Positions 43,455 to 55,734 of a stretch of DNA of 64,000 bases are shown here, piece after piece; the stretch's first letter is position 1; each line of letters opens with the position of its first letter. The notes under the pieces are model-generated. The model saw nothing but the letters and a program-made list of their open reading frames with translations, searched no databases and was not told the origin of the DNA. The stretch is from Takakia lepidozioides (taxonomy: Eukaryota > Streptophyta > Takakiopsida > Takakiales > Takakiaceae), in the NCBI GenBank assembly GCA_030704615.1, contig CM060734.1, positions 20,024,001 to 20,088,000 on the forward strand. Direction: 5' to 3'. Both the position numbers and the translations under genes were made by a program.

Positions 43455-44000
43455 TAAATAAACTACATGCGACCATCAGATATTGGCCGCATGTATTTTT
43501 AACTAGGTACGACTGCCAAAATTTGGAATCGCAGCTATTAAGTTTTTTCTAGATAACATGCAACCACCAAATATTGACAATTGTTTGAATTTAATTTATT
43601 TTTTAACTAGCTCTGATCACCAAAATGTGGCGGTTGCAGCTATTAATTTTTTTTTAACTATATGTAATTGCGAAATTATGGTGGTCGCTTCAATTTTATT
43701 TATATTTCATTAGCTACAACTGCTGAAATTTGGTAGTGGCAGTTATTAAGTTTTGTTTTATTACATGTGACCGCCAAATACTACTGGTTACTTAAATATC
43801 ATGTATTTTTAATTAGCTACGACTGCCAAAATTTGGCATTCGCTTACATTTTCAGTATTTTCTAATTAGCTGCGACGGCCGGAACTCTAGTGGACGTACC
43901 AAATTAAAAGATAAAAATTACATGCCGCGGCTAGAATTGGCAATCGCTGAATTTTTGAAAAAAAGAATTACATGCAATCGCCAAAACTCTAGTAGTCGCA
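43455..44000. repeat. dyad repeat array, about 60-80 bp units
   Basis: Seven or more units alternate T-rich spacer with hairpin words such as TACGACTGCCAAAATTTGG, GCTGCGACGGCCGG, CATGCGACCATCAGATATTGG and GTGACCGCCAAATACTA. Cores are imperfect inverted repeats centred on AAATTT or AATATT. This resembles subterminal repeat DNA of a transposon, but no terminus was identified. Confidence 0.6.
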
Positions 44001-45526
44001 TGTTTTTTTATTTTTAATTTTTGTAAATTTGCTTTGACTGCCACAAAATGTACCCCAGTCACTGGAAAAATCAAATCGACTAAAGGGGAGATGACATTAA
44101 GGGTTTTGTTGCATGGGCCCCACATGGTTAATGGATGCGGGACTATATGGAGTACACGCTCAAGCGAAAATTCTAGAATATTATGCCCAAGCGAACATTC
44201 TAGAATAGTGCACATTCTAGTGGGAGCGCCTGAGGACTATACCAGCGTACCACAGCCAGCAAGGTACAACATGTAAATAGTGTAGTGAGGTACGAAGGGT
44301 GCAGAGTAACACATAGGAGCTACGAAGGGTCAGCAGCGAGGAATGGAGAAGTACGACACCACCATGAGCGCAGTTGCAATGGAAGCGTGTGGAAAAAGAG
44401 GGAAAGGCCGACCTAAAGAAAATTACGACGTCGAAGGACACAGTTGCATCAAAACCCTTTTACACTTTTAGTGAGAAAGTGTATAGCATACTAGAAAACA
44501 CAATGTTGATGCACGAGGGAGAGAGGAGAGAGGAGAAAAAGAGTGTATCGATGGGATGTGCAGTTGGTAGAAACTAAGGAACAACTCCTATCCATAAAGA
44601 AAGAAAAAAAAAGAGAAATTCGACGATGAAGCGTGCAAGCGAGCCGGAAAGCGACCAAGTGTGGGGAACTATTTCGGCTACCTACAACCAAAGGGAATTT
44701 CCAAGCTTCATTACAAGCGCTGCAATTCCATTGCTTGCTTTTCACAATCGTCAAGAAGTTGGATAAAGATCAAGGAGCACGCACTCTTGTTAGTTGCATC
44801 TTCTTGTCTTGGCGATCGTTTCAGGCGAATGTACATGCTTTATATCATCGAAGGAGTACTTGTCGATTTAACTATGTTAACTGTAGACTAAGGTGGCCAC
44901 TCTTGGCTTGATTACGCATGAGATCCTTGTGGGCAGGGGAGGTTGGAATAGTTGTATTTATAAACTTAGACCACATTTGGTAGCGATGGTATCACGAAGC
45001 TGCCAACTCATATGTTTTTTTGGAGGCTCAATCTTCAAGTAAGCGAGCGGTCTTTACAAACCCAGAAGGCAAAATCGTCGGTAGACTGCAGAGATCCAAT
45101 ACTGTGCCATTATTGAGATACAGCTACAGACACGAAGGGTCTCTCTGTTAAGGTCTCATGAGGTACTATTCACTAGAGTTTGGTAAGAGTACTTTCTGTA
45201 CCATAAGCTACCAATACACGCTTCCGCTGTATGACTCTGAGCCCTCAAGCTGACTAGTCTCCGCAGATCATGAAACCTATACCATGTTAAGAAAACAGGG
45301 GCTCATGGAGTGCATCTATGTTGAAATTATATCCTATAATTCACGAGCTCAAGACAACATATCAGGATTGTCGACGTTACAGCGCAGTCTCTATCTTCAG
45401 TTTGACCGCCGGATCGGTAATTTGTCCTTAATACCGACATTGTAGCTTCATTACACAGTACTCCTATCTTCTAGTGTAACAGCATGACGAGTTTTGGGCA
45501 CAGATTGGGTTGTCTCCTTCAGTGAT
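44001..45526. other. intergenic DNA 3' of the GDP-mannose pyrophosphorylase gene
   Basis: No supported gene. ORFs of 60-94 codons on both strands have no recognisable content. The 3' UTR and poly(A) region of the minus-strand gene should lie just left of 45527, but no single clear signal stands out. Confidence 0.35.
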
Positions 45527-47436
45527 TTACATGACGATTTCAGGCTTCAGGATGCTGGATTTAATCTCCTTGTGGGGGAGAACCACGCCTCCATTGCTGA
45601 ATATTTCATCACAAACATGGACATCTTCTCCCAGCACTGTCATGTTCTCCACCCTGGCCCATTGTCCAACAGTCGAATGCCATCCAATGATACTCCCTGC
45701 GATGCAAGCATGCTTCTTGACTCTCACCCCGCGCATGATTGTGCAGCGGGAGAGCCGAACCCCAGGTTCAATCACACACCCTTGGCCGATTGAAACATCT
45801 GGCCCAATCAAACACCCCTCCCCAACCTGGGCACTTTCATCCACCATTACATTTCCCATGTACGATGACCCAGATGCTAACAGTCCTGGGGAAGACTTTC
45901 TAAGGTATTCCAGGTAGAGACGAAGGCCTGTAATGTAGTCCCGAGGCTGGCCTATGTCCATCCAGAAGCCTGGTAGCACCATGGCAAAAAGCTTCTTCTC
46001 AGCAGCAATACTGGGGAAAACCTCTTTCTCCATTGAGGTTGGACGGAGCTGGATTCTATCCAGCGTCTGCGCACTCAAAAGATAGATGCCCGCGTTGATC
46101 TTGTTCCCCACAAATTTCTGCGGTTTCTCAACAAAGCGCTGTACCATGTTTGTCTCTTCTTCCATCACCACCACTCCATACTTCGAGGGCTCGTCCACCT
46201 GAGTACAGAGAACAAGATTCAAGGCTTTGTTTCAACCCATCTGTCCAACATTCAATGAACATCCCGGTAAAAAGAAAAATACCTCAACTTTTGCAGGCTG
46301 TTTGATAGCCATTGTCTACATTCAGCAGCAAATGATGGACTTTGTGTGCTTTGATAGGGGGAAAGTTTCCAGCGCCAAAGGAGCTACAGACAGATCAGAG
46401 ACAGATTTTCCTCTGAGACAGATCAGATTGAGGCCCTGTGGACCGATATGGCTGGCAAAGAATCATGAACGAAAATTGGAATTGGAGAAATACCTTGGTG
46501 ACCACAATGGTAGCTTCGCCTCCATGCTTTTTGTGGAATTCGATCATCTGCTTCAAGGGGTACTCGCTGATGACGTCGCTGTTCAGCACAAAGAAGGGCT
46601 CACCGGATCCATCATCCAACTTCTCTCTGGCCAAGGCCAAAGGACCTGCAGTGCCCATGGGCTCTGTCTCCTGCGAGCATGTAATCTTGATGCCCAACTT
46701 CTTTTCGAAGTCCCTCAAAAAATTCATCATCACCTGTCCCCATCAGTACAATCAGTACAACCACGATGCCGTTGCATGGTACATGGATTTGAATTTTTTA
46801 ATTATGTACAAATTATCACTTAGAAGAGTCTCCAATCTGTTGACAGGTACAGCATTTTAAAAGCTGGATCAAGTTTTGTTTGACTGAGTCTGTCAAATAT
46901 ATGCCATCCCTCGTTCCCGCAAAGTCTAACAGTGCCCTTCCTCTGTGTCTCTTCGAAAAACTGATAGTTTGTAATTTTATCCCTACCTCAGGCTGGTAAT
47001 TGATGGCCAGAACAACTTCAACCACTCCAGCTGCCTTCAATGCTTCAATCTGCACATGCATGTGCACAACTTTGTAAGATCGGAACTCTCCACTCAATTG
47101 ATGTCGGAGACTTACTCTCTCCCACTACCCTTATTAGAGGCCGAACTGTATATTGAAAACCTTTGTCAAACAGCAACACTGGTCACCACTAAACCGTGTT
47201 CGAACTATATGAGCCAGAAGCCCTCGGAGAATTGCATTGAGAGACAGGAATGTATCAATGGCGAAAGCAAGTTTGTAGCAACAGTTTCCTGTCCAAAATC
47301 ACGAAACCTCAAAACGGTCACGCACCTGGTGGAGAATCATAGGCTTGTTGGCAAAGTCTACAAGCGGCTTGGGCACGCTCAGAGTGAGTGGGCGCAGCCT
47401 GGTGCCGAATCCCCCAACCAGAATCAAAGCCTTCAT
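45527..47436 (-). CDS. GDP-mannose pyrophosphorylase (mannose-1-phosphate guanylyltransferase), 4 exons
   Basis: The enzyme makes GDP-mannose from mannose-1-phosphate and GTP in the cytosol, feeding ascorbate synthesis, cell-wall polysaccharides and protein glycosylation. Exons on the minus strand are 47436-47326, 47049-46987, 46733-46494 and 46198-45527, all GT-AG and all phase 0, giving exactly 361 codons plus TAA (45527-45529), the usual plant length. Visible features: nucleotide-binding [11 protein letters not shown] (residues 8-18) with Lys23, the NSD with Asp111, FVEKP (160-164), NAGIY (173-177), [13 protein letters not shown] (Asp219), and a C-terminal left-handed beta-helix of hexapeptides ending [10 protein letters not shown]. 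No lesion is seen. It is the plant CYT1/VTC1 type. It stands alone among transposon debris, and its start ATG at 47434-47436 follows no competing upstream ATG in frame. Confidence 0.97.
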
Positions 47437-49389
47437 TTTTTAGCTAGCTGGCTGCAGATAGCTAGCTACGAGAACCAGTGCATGAGAGACACGAAACGAA
47501 TGACGATACGTCGAGACCAATTTGGGAAGAATGCAGGGACGAGTGCGAACAAGGAAACAGAGGCTTTTCAGCGCTCAGATATCGGACCTCGGAGATACAC
47601 TAGCCTAGCCTTCTTGACCCAGAGAGAGAGAGGAGGGATGGTTTATGTGCAAATGACTGAATGAGCCCCATTGCTGATAAGTAGGGCGCAATAATCACGA
47701 CCTCAACGACCCATTCAGTTCAGACAGCTAAGAAGATCTGTCCAACCCAGGGACATCAGTGTGTCAATTATTGGGGTTGGCAGAGAGGGAGAGACAAATG
47801 CTGTGGAGGACCCCAGACAAGTCCGAAGAGTGTCGGAAACCGACTTTTTCCTTTAACGGACACCCTTCGCCTACGATCCACCGTTACCAAAACTGACGCC
47901 AGTACCACGATTTGTCAAAATATAGTCACGCGTTTTGAGCCCAAAATAATTGAGGCCAGACGGAGCGACCGCATCATTATTGCATCTTTCCACGGAAAGA
48001 TTGAGGGGAATCAACCATGGAAATGCTCCTGCATCCCGCATGTGGAGCTTACTAGATGCCCTGAAGAACAGACTACTGATGATTTCCCTTCCTATAAAAG
48101 CTTCAAATCAACTGATTTGATCTGTTCGACTTTGGTGTGTATAAGTAAGTCTGTTGCGATATCGCTGTAGTCGGTTACTGAACCTACTCCGGAGAAGAGA
48201 GAGTACAACTTCACTGCGGAGGTGGGCCTCCAAACTTTGCATGTTGTATATAAGAGTTCATGTCAGTGGGTTGCTCGCTCGAACGTGGACTGGCACCTGA
48301 ATCATACTTTTTCTTATTATATTTTATCATTGATTCATTAACAAACCTGCGAGGAAAAGGCCCAACAATATGTTATTCAAGTGAGGATGGAAAGACGCCA
48401 TAGTGAAGAACCATAGATGGTTACGTCAGTGCTGTTGGCGATCCAACCTGCCTCACTATGATGCGGGAATTAACCTTGTAGTTGGGAAGGAATGATGATC
48501 ATGATGTAGCTCTTGAGGTTTGTCCGTGACAAGATCTACGGAACAACGTGAAGCCATGAAAGCTTCAATCATGTGAAGCTCTTCAGGTCCACAATACACC
48601 ATATCACACCCCATGCTCTCGGAACGCACTCAAATAAATGCGGGGAAAATATTCCATCATGAGTGATGTAAAGTGCTCTCTATGCAATTATACAAGCTGA
48701 CTGTCGTTGGGGGGCGTGTGACCCACAATTGCTTTTAAAATTATTGTGACATGTATCAATGTATCAATCAGGCCTGGCCTGTCAGGAGCAGTGTGGGCCT
48801 CAACAGCCCAATATTTCCCAGCGAACTGGTAGACAGGAAATATCATTGTTTAGGCCTTTCCCAGTGGAGTGGACCTGTGGGGAATGTTCGGCTGCATGTT
48901 AGCAGGGTGCTGAACTCTCCAATGAAAGATAGGGAGATCTGCAGTAGCCTGAATGCAGGCAATGTGCTCTTAAATTGTGCAGTCTGCGTATATTTCCAGG
49001 GCAGAAATCATCAAGCATTGTCATGATGTGTTTGATGAACCATATATACAATTCTGAAAGCTTGTCCAAATTTTACTTTTTATTCTTTTTGTGGTGGGGG
49101 GGGCTTTTTTTCTTACAGACGCCCTGGACATCCTATTGAAAAACAATTTGCCATAGACCATAAGGGTTACATCACAACAAAATACTTTGTATTTTTAATT
49201 ATATGGGATATACATATTATACATGCCTACTATAATTTTTAAATTGGTATCTCACTATTTCAAAAAGCTAGATTCATTTTATGCAAGACACCTAAATAAA
49301 GGTATATTTATTCTGGTCAATTTTTCATTTGCTTAGAAAGGGAAACCCCCAAAGCGACCGCTCACAAAACAGGCCCCTCACCTAATTAT
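47437..49389. other. promoter side and intergenic DNA of the GDP-mannose gene
   Basis: A GA-rich segment (AGAGAGAGAGGAGGG, about 47622-47636) lies some 190 bases upstream of the start codon and may be in the 5' UTR or promoter. I see no unambiguous TATA box and no other gene. The 202-codon plus ORF at 47056-47664 is mostly antisense to the gene's first two exons and intron and is not credible. Confidence 0.35.
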
Positions 49390-49606
49390 AGTGAGAGGAG
49401 GAAATTTGTTCCAAATCAACTCACAAATTAGCCCTGAAATCTCTTATAAAGTGACCTCGCCATGTGGCACCAAACTTCACAAGGGAACCCTGCCCAAGGG
49501 AAGCGGGGACGTCATACCAGATCATGCCACACCCAACCAGGTAGTAGGATTTGAACCCAAAATCACCTGGATGGTACTTAATCCTCAATCCAAGTGAGCT
49601 ACCAAG
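49390..49606 (-). mobile_element. tRNA-derived SINE
   Basis: On the minus strand box A TAGCTCACTTGG (49590-49601) and box B GTTCAAATC (49548-49556) sit about 33 bases apart, as in a tRNA gene. They are followed by a non-tRNA body (CTACCTGGTTGGGTGTGGCA, GACGTCCCCGCTTCCC) to about 49400. The tRNA part lacks a paired acceptor stem. This is the clearest SINE-like element in the window; the 3' end and target duplication were not resolved. Confidence 0.65.
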
Positions 49607-49619
49607 TGGAAGTGTCAAC

Positions 49620-51002
49620 AACTTGAAATTGAAAAATATTCAATGTCAAGGCAAATGAAACGCCAAGCATTAGGTGGGCCCTGGAGTTGAATGCGAGGGA
49701 GCCAGTTCAGCCGGCGTGGAACCCCGCCACCCCATGCCCACCCCCGCCTCCGTCGCCCGCACACCGCGCGCGGCTTTTCCCGCGCCTCATGTGCCCGCTG
49801 CGGGGACATGAGATTGTCCTCACCCGCATCCCCATCCCGCCTCCCATCCTGGGCATGCCATCGTCGTCCATCCCCCATGCATGCCTTCACACTCCCCATG
49901 CATGCCATTGCATCCATATGACCCCATGCATCTAAAATGACTAGGGTAGGTGGAGAATACACGTACTAGCTTTCGCTTTCGTTTCTATTGTTGGCGTACC
50001 GCGTCCCGTCATGCGTCAATTGGGTGGACAACATTGGGCAATCGTTACGATGCAGGATGTATTCGCCGTGTTCGAAGGTTGCAACGCTTGCGCAACAAAC
50101 GGATCTTGCATGCAGGTTCTTATTATCGCTCCAGAACGATCAACAGTACCATTGCGCTTCTTTGGATTTTCATTGTTCTCTTCGTCCAGTTTATACCTTG
50201 CGGGTGAGTGATTTCTGCAATGAACATCCGAAACCCTCACATCTCTACCATGTTCATTTCTTTGTTGGTTCTTTACAAATGCATGCATAGATTCACCTGC
50301 TGGATCGTAAATGAAACATGGTTTTGTTCGGTCGACAACTAGGGATACTAAAAATGACGGAACGGGGCATGGGTTTAGGGAAACTACTGCGTATGAACAA
50401 CAACTCTCTTGCCCTAAATGCACCATACCCATACTCAACAATCATTTTATCAGTACACTAGTTAGCAAAGTGGACAAGTGGGCCTGTTTGCTAGTCCTCA
50501 AACCACTTCATGCAAGCATTCATATGGAGGTGAGGTGAACACATTGTTTCATATGGAGCTGAGGTGAGGAGTTCGTTCCTTTGCTGATTCTTTGCTGATC
50601 CTTGGAAGCCTGGTAAGGCATAAACCTACCTATTTTGCAATTTGTGATGTTGTATTCCGAAAGAATTCAAGGTGACGGCATCACTTTCCATAATTCACTG
50701 TCTCCCTCTACAGACGCGCACATACCAGCTATCGCATTCTTTGCTTCTTTCCGCATTTTGCTGTATTTTCACTCTCCATCTCCATATATGGCTGTCATAT
50801 GAACTGCAGTCCATTCGTGGTGTTTTGGGGTTTAGGGTTTACTATTAATGACATGCATATCATTGTCTAAGGTATATTGGCTGGGTTCATGGGCCATGGA
50901 TGCAATTGGCCTTTGCATGATTTATACCTTACTTAGGATTTCCAGTGGGCATTGGCTGTGTAGGTTTGCACGGTGCTGCAAGTGTTGGGAGACGCAGCAA
51001 TC
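49620..51002. other. no supported gene; C-rich stretch then AT-rich DNA
   Basis: A C-rich block (about 49700-49900) yields proline-rich artefact ORFs. CCCCATGCATG words repeat near 49876-49930. The 141-codon minus ORF at 50016-50441 overlaps three plus ORFs and has no recognisable content. Confidence 0.3.
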
Positions 51003-54000
51003 ATGATGAAGGAGAGCAAAATGATAGAGAACCGAAGGGAATACCGCGAGACATATGAAACTGATGAATACGAGGACTTCATATGCGAGGCCTACTCCAA
51101 GGCGAGGGTGCATGAACCTGGTGCATCTAACAGACGACAATACTGATGCATATATTGTCATCTGCTTTTTGGGGATAAAAAAAACTGAACTTGCACAGGA
51201 TAGATGGTTGTAGGAAGCATGGGCAAGATGAGGGTGCCCTTAAAATGTATCATGTTTTTGAACCCTGCCAGAGGGGTATCATGGAGGATGTGCTCAGGCG
51301 CCACAACTTGATGCTGCCTCGCAAAACCACACAGAAGAAAAAGCCTGCATCCTCTGGTGAACCAGTGTCCCAAGAAATGGATGATTATCCGAGAAAATCA
51401 TCAAGGAAGAACAGGGGTCAAGTTCGGCTGGTCTTGACAGATTCTGAGGGGGACTGCAGCGTTCATACAGAAACAACAGCAGTTGAACTGGATGACTCCG
51501 ACATGGAGGCATTCGATGATGGGCCGAAATGCAGGAGGGTTCAGCTCCCTACTAAGGGCCCTTCCTCCCATCGTCCAGGGCATGACAAAGCCTTCACTTC
51601 AGGTACTCTTCCTCCTGACAACTCCAAGAAAGGGTGTTTGAGGGCAGGGAAGGTGCATGCATTGCTATCTATGGCAGGCAACGAAGGGAGCTCTGTCAAA
51701 GTTCATCCTGATCCTCCACTTCCTCGCTCCAGGGAGGAGGCAATTTCTTACCTTACCAACAAGTCCAAAAGTTTGTGTGGATCCATTGAAGTGCCCCAAA
51801 AACCGCCACATATGAGATGCCTTGGACTTTTCACCCTGCTACAGCACCGATTGTTTCCTCAAGACTTTCCAAGCATAGAAGATGCTCACTTTCAACAGTC
51901 CCTCAGGCAGCTTGTTGATGCGGAGGACTTTGCTGCACTTCTCTTGGGCGCAGCCTACGGCAGGTGGTGGCTCAATAGACAGGTGAGCAAAATACCACAT
52001 CTATTCATGCACATTTTGATTTTGCAGGTGCATTTTGAAGAGACATGCTCATGACGATGGTTTTTGCAACCCAAGTGCATCACTGAAAAGGTTTACTGTA
52101 TGAATGTTCTTGACCTGAACGTGCAAATTGGCATGTGAACCAGCATGAAGCACCACAGGAGGAGAAGGATGCTGCCTTGAAGACCATGGCGCTGTGGGCA
52201 AAGAAGCCTGGCATTCCTTGTTATGCAGCTGTCTACAAGGAGTGCACAGCCATTACAGAGTACCATAAGTACATGACTGCCGTTTCAACCTGCGAAACGA
52301 AAGAAATAGCAAGACAGACAGCAGGTCATCATAAACAAGTACGTCGAAGACCAGCTGGCTATGTGGGATGCCAATTTCCATCGTGAACAGGAGGAGCGTA
52401 AGTGGGGTTGGTCCCCTGTTTACAGCATTGTTCATGTTGGTATTGTGTCTGCTTCCCTTCCTACTTTTATGAAACACTCGCAGGACAAATCCAGCCTCCT
52501 ACGGGGTGTGTTTGCAAGGTACCACAAGGCAGGGCCACCTGTGAACTGCCCGGTAATTTTGCAGGTGTTGCGGACTATCTGGATGTCATATCCCAGTAGT
52601 ACTGAGGCGGTCTCATCTCCTGCAAACCCATTGTTGCATGACGTGCTGGTTCAAATTGTTGGAACCGAAGAGGGCAATGCCATGCTCAGACATGCTGCAC
52701 CCAATTTCCGCATGGTTGGCCGCTTTCTCTTTGCATACCTGCCACAAAATCTCGTGCATGAGGCGAGCAGAAGCGTGGAGGATTTATTACATGCCGATGC
52801 GAGTTATAGAGATGGTATGAAGAAGGAGATGACTGACTTCATTGAAATGACTCGTGCTTTGGGGGATCTGGCCATGTGGAAGCCAAAGGTTTTTGACACA
52901 TTGTGGTGTACTAATACAAGCAGCCATTCTGAGAGACACGAAGCAATTCAAGTCTTCCAGGATATCCTCAAGCATCGTGAAAACATTGACATGGGCTGGA
53001 TTTCACTCACAGAAGGTGATGTTTCCATGCTTTTCCCTGAATGCACTTGCCTTCCATATGTCTGCATTGTTTGTGGTGCCCTTAAACTCATGCTATGGTT
53101 CTTTCACATTGTAGGTGATATCGACCATGCAACATTGCAAGATGCCTACATGGAAGCATTTCTCCAGGTGCAACTGTTGGGGGATAGCAGACGCAACCTG
53201 GATAATCAGTGACAGTCAGGTGATGATATTCATGAAGATCATGCGACAACACCCCCTCCTGCTTTGCCTTCTCATCAAGTACATTGGGATGTCCTATAGC
53301 GAGCTCATAAACAGTCCCTTCCAGTCACGCCTACTTCACCTATGTTCGGGTCACCCACAGAGCTGTTGCAAGATGGTGAGCCTACACAAGAGAAGGTTGT
53401 TGTGCAACACATTGGGACTCATGGGGAGGAGCCCGACCATGGAGACGAGCCCGACCATGGAGACGACGGTCCTCTTCATATTCAGGAGTCCTGTGCCACA
53501 GACCTTGCTTTACTGGGCATTCATGCCACTGAACCAGGTGCATTTACGCAAATGGAAATGGTTCTGCATTCAAGCCAGCCATTAGTTGAAAGCCCCGCCC
53601 CCTTGGGCGTGAGACCCCCTCATTCTGACACACGTTCTACTATGCATGCAGCAACAGGAGTGAGGTCCTCAAAACCCCCTGTGCATTATGTCAACCCTCA
53701 ATTTGGTTTTGCTGCGAGGAACGCCCTCCTTGGTCCGTCCCCCAAGGCTCTCCCTTGGCCACATTTGAGTACTGCCCGAGGAAGTGAATTGGGTAGTAAG
53801 GGAGCATCAAGCAGTGCTGTTGGGGACAACAGTTCATGTCGCACCAAACGCTTCAACGATGACATGCATGTTGGCGACTTCTTGCTTCCCTCCCCACCTC
53901 ATAGCATCGAAGATACAAACGAGAATCGCGTCAAAGATGGGAAATCAGTCACACCTGAAAAGAACAATGTTTCCCAGCCACCCCTTCGTCGCTCGTCCCC

Positions 54001-54090
54001 GTCAGTACTGAATGCCCTCTTTCTGCACCTGTCAATTTGGAATTTCCTCTCCCAATGCCCCAGCCCCCTCGGCATCATCTTGCTGACATG
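51003..54090 (+). CDS. multi-exon gene, N-terminal and middle part (unrecognised)
   Basis: The likely start is ATGATGAAGGAG at 51003 (47 acidic/charged codons to 51143). After an acceptor at 51198 a long exon (51199-51982) gives VLRRHNLMLPRKTTQKKK, an acidic segment (VLTDSEGDC, LDDSDMEAFDDG), then LFTLLQHRLFPQDFPSIEDA, ALLLGAAYGRWWLNRQ and a CAG/GTGAGC donor. Further blocks read ALWAKKPGIPCYAAVYKECT, INKYVEDQLAMWDANFHREQ, LRGVFARYHKAGPPVNCP and MVGRFLFAYLPQNLVHEASR to about 53005. A Pro/Ser-rich disordered stretch follows (53340-54090). Frame change near 52320 and a TAG at 53297 may be introns or lesions. I do not recognise the domain. It leads into an Ulp1-like protease, so it is probably one gene. 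Confidence 0.5.
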
Positions 54091-54276
54091 AACGTCTGGT
54101 ATGTGATTGTAGGGTCCATGAAAGGCTCAAGGAAGCTTTGTGAGTCAACAAATTGTGCTCTTTTCCCTTCTTTACAATGGTACTGTTTTGCATTCCGCAC
54201 TATCATTACCTCATGCACCCTCATTGTTGAAATCTCCCTTCTTTGACATGTATCGTTATGTTGGCTGTCTTCAGGA

Positions 54277-55224
54277 TAACATGTGGTGCACAAGTCAAAA
54301 ACTCCTCAGATTTGTGGTTTTTCCGCACAACTGTAGGCCCCCACATCAATCTTAGACTAGATGACGCAAATCTGTTGCTTAACCCCAGGGGGTGGACAAG
54401 TGACAGATTCATGGATTTCTATTTGCGGGGGAAAATACTGTCCCTTCCCGTCCATGTCAGAAACAAAATACAGATTCTTGACAGTTTCACGTGGATATGC
54501 CTTTGTGACCACTACGACGAATTTGGTGGGGGCGCTCGTTCTATTCTGCAGTGGATGCACCAACGTTTCCCCTACCTTCATTGTGATGGGGTGGAGGCAG
54601 TGATTATTCCTGTTATATATACGTACGTACTCTGCTGCATGCTACCCTATATTACATATTGTTGTTGTAATGTACTGCTGTTCTCACAACATGTTCTTAC
54701 GCCTCCGTTTGCACTTGTCATGTGCAGTCAGCATTGGAGTGTCGTCATTCTGGAGTGCAATCGGTATCTTCATTTAAATAGTGTGAGAAGGTTACATACT
54801 CACAGGATGCTCAAGCCGTTGTTAGGACGTTTCTGGGCACTTTGCAGAGGATTACAACCACCTAGCCTGCAATGGAAGAATGCAACAACCCCCCGCCTCT
54901 AGTTGTATCCCCGTGTCCCCCAACAGAAGTCTAATTGGGAGTGTGGTTGTTTCACGGCACATTTCATAGATGTTTACTTGACTCAAATATTTGTACATCC
55001 ACGGACTGGAGGTGCAGGCCCGGTATGTTTCTAATTGTTCATCTCCATATAATTTGTTGTCTTTCATAGTATGTGTTTCAATTATTGACATTGTGTTTGT
55101 TGTCCCTTCTCTGATCCTAATCCACCATGCAAAGCTTTTGCAGCTCAACAAGCATTGGTTTCCGTTGCATGAGGCTGTCAACAAAAAGAAGGAAATTGGG
55201 GATGTTGTATTGCTGGAATTGTAG
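54277..55224 (+). CDS. Ulp1-like cysteine protease (C48) domain, C-terminal exons
   Basis: Ulp1/C48 peptidases cut SUMO-type modifiers and are also carried by several plant transposons. Exon 54277-54622 reads LLLNPRGWTSDRFMDFYLRG, ILDSFTWICLCDHYDEFGG and DGVEAVIIPVIY. Exon 54728 onward gives QHWSVVILECNRYLHLNSV, holding the catalytic His (HW); the expected Asp is Asn in HLNSV. After a frame change near 54900 comes QQKSNWECGCFTAHFIDVYL with the oxyanion Gln (54921-54926) and the catalytic Cys (54942-54944), then a donor at 55023. The last exon (55144-55224) ends the protein. Introns 54623-54727 and 55023-55143 are GT-AG. The Asp-to-Asn change and the frame break near 54900 cast doubt on activity. 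Confidence 0.65.
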
Positions 55225-55734
55225 ACAAGAAGCCATGGCGAACCATACTGTCTTGGGGACGATGAGGATGTCCCCGATGTTTTCCATGGCTATGCCACAA
55301 GACCCGCATGCTCATTCATGCACCATTGAATGATGGAGGGTTCTTTTAGGAAGTTCTTTATGACATTTGAAAACGTTCTGGAATTGTGTGATGTATGATG
55401 ACATTTTTAACTCTACAATGACATTTTTTTCTCTGCAATGACTTCACTGTGAACAACCATGGGGAATGTGTCCTCGTGGAATGGTTTTGAGAGCAAGGCC
55501 CTGTGTCCAGGCTTTACATTTGTGCATGCCATAGCGAGGTAGCAAATCTGCATGGTCGCCGGGCTTGCATGCATGTGCATTGGAATCCAAGGGTGTGATT
55601 CCCTTTATGTTTCCTTGTGGGCCATAGATAATGCAGCATGCAAATTGGGCATCTTACATGTGGAAGGACAATCCAGACTCTCACCCCAACATGGCTCAGA
55701 AAAACGCCATGGAACTCTGTAAATTGTGCACCAA

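Noticed and set aside
47056-47664. 202-codon plus ORF
   Set aside because: It is antisense to the first exons and intron of the GDP-mannose pyrophosphorylase gene and has no motif.
49615-49962. Pro-rich/Ala-Gly-rich ORFs around the C-rich block
   Set aside because: Low-complexity GC-rich DNA; three overlapping frames are open by composition alone.
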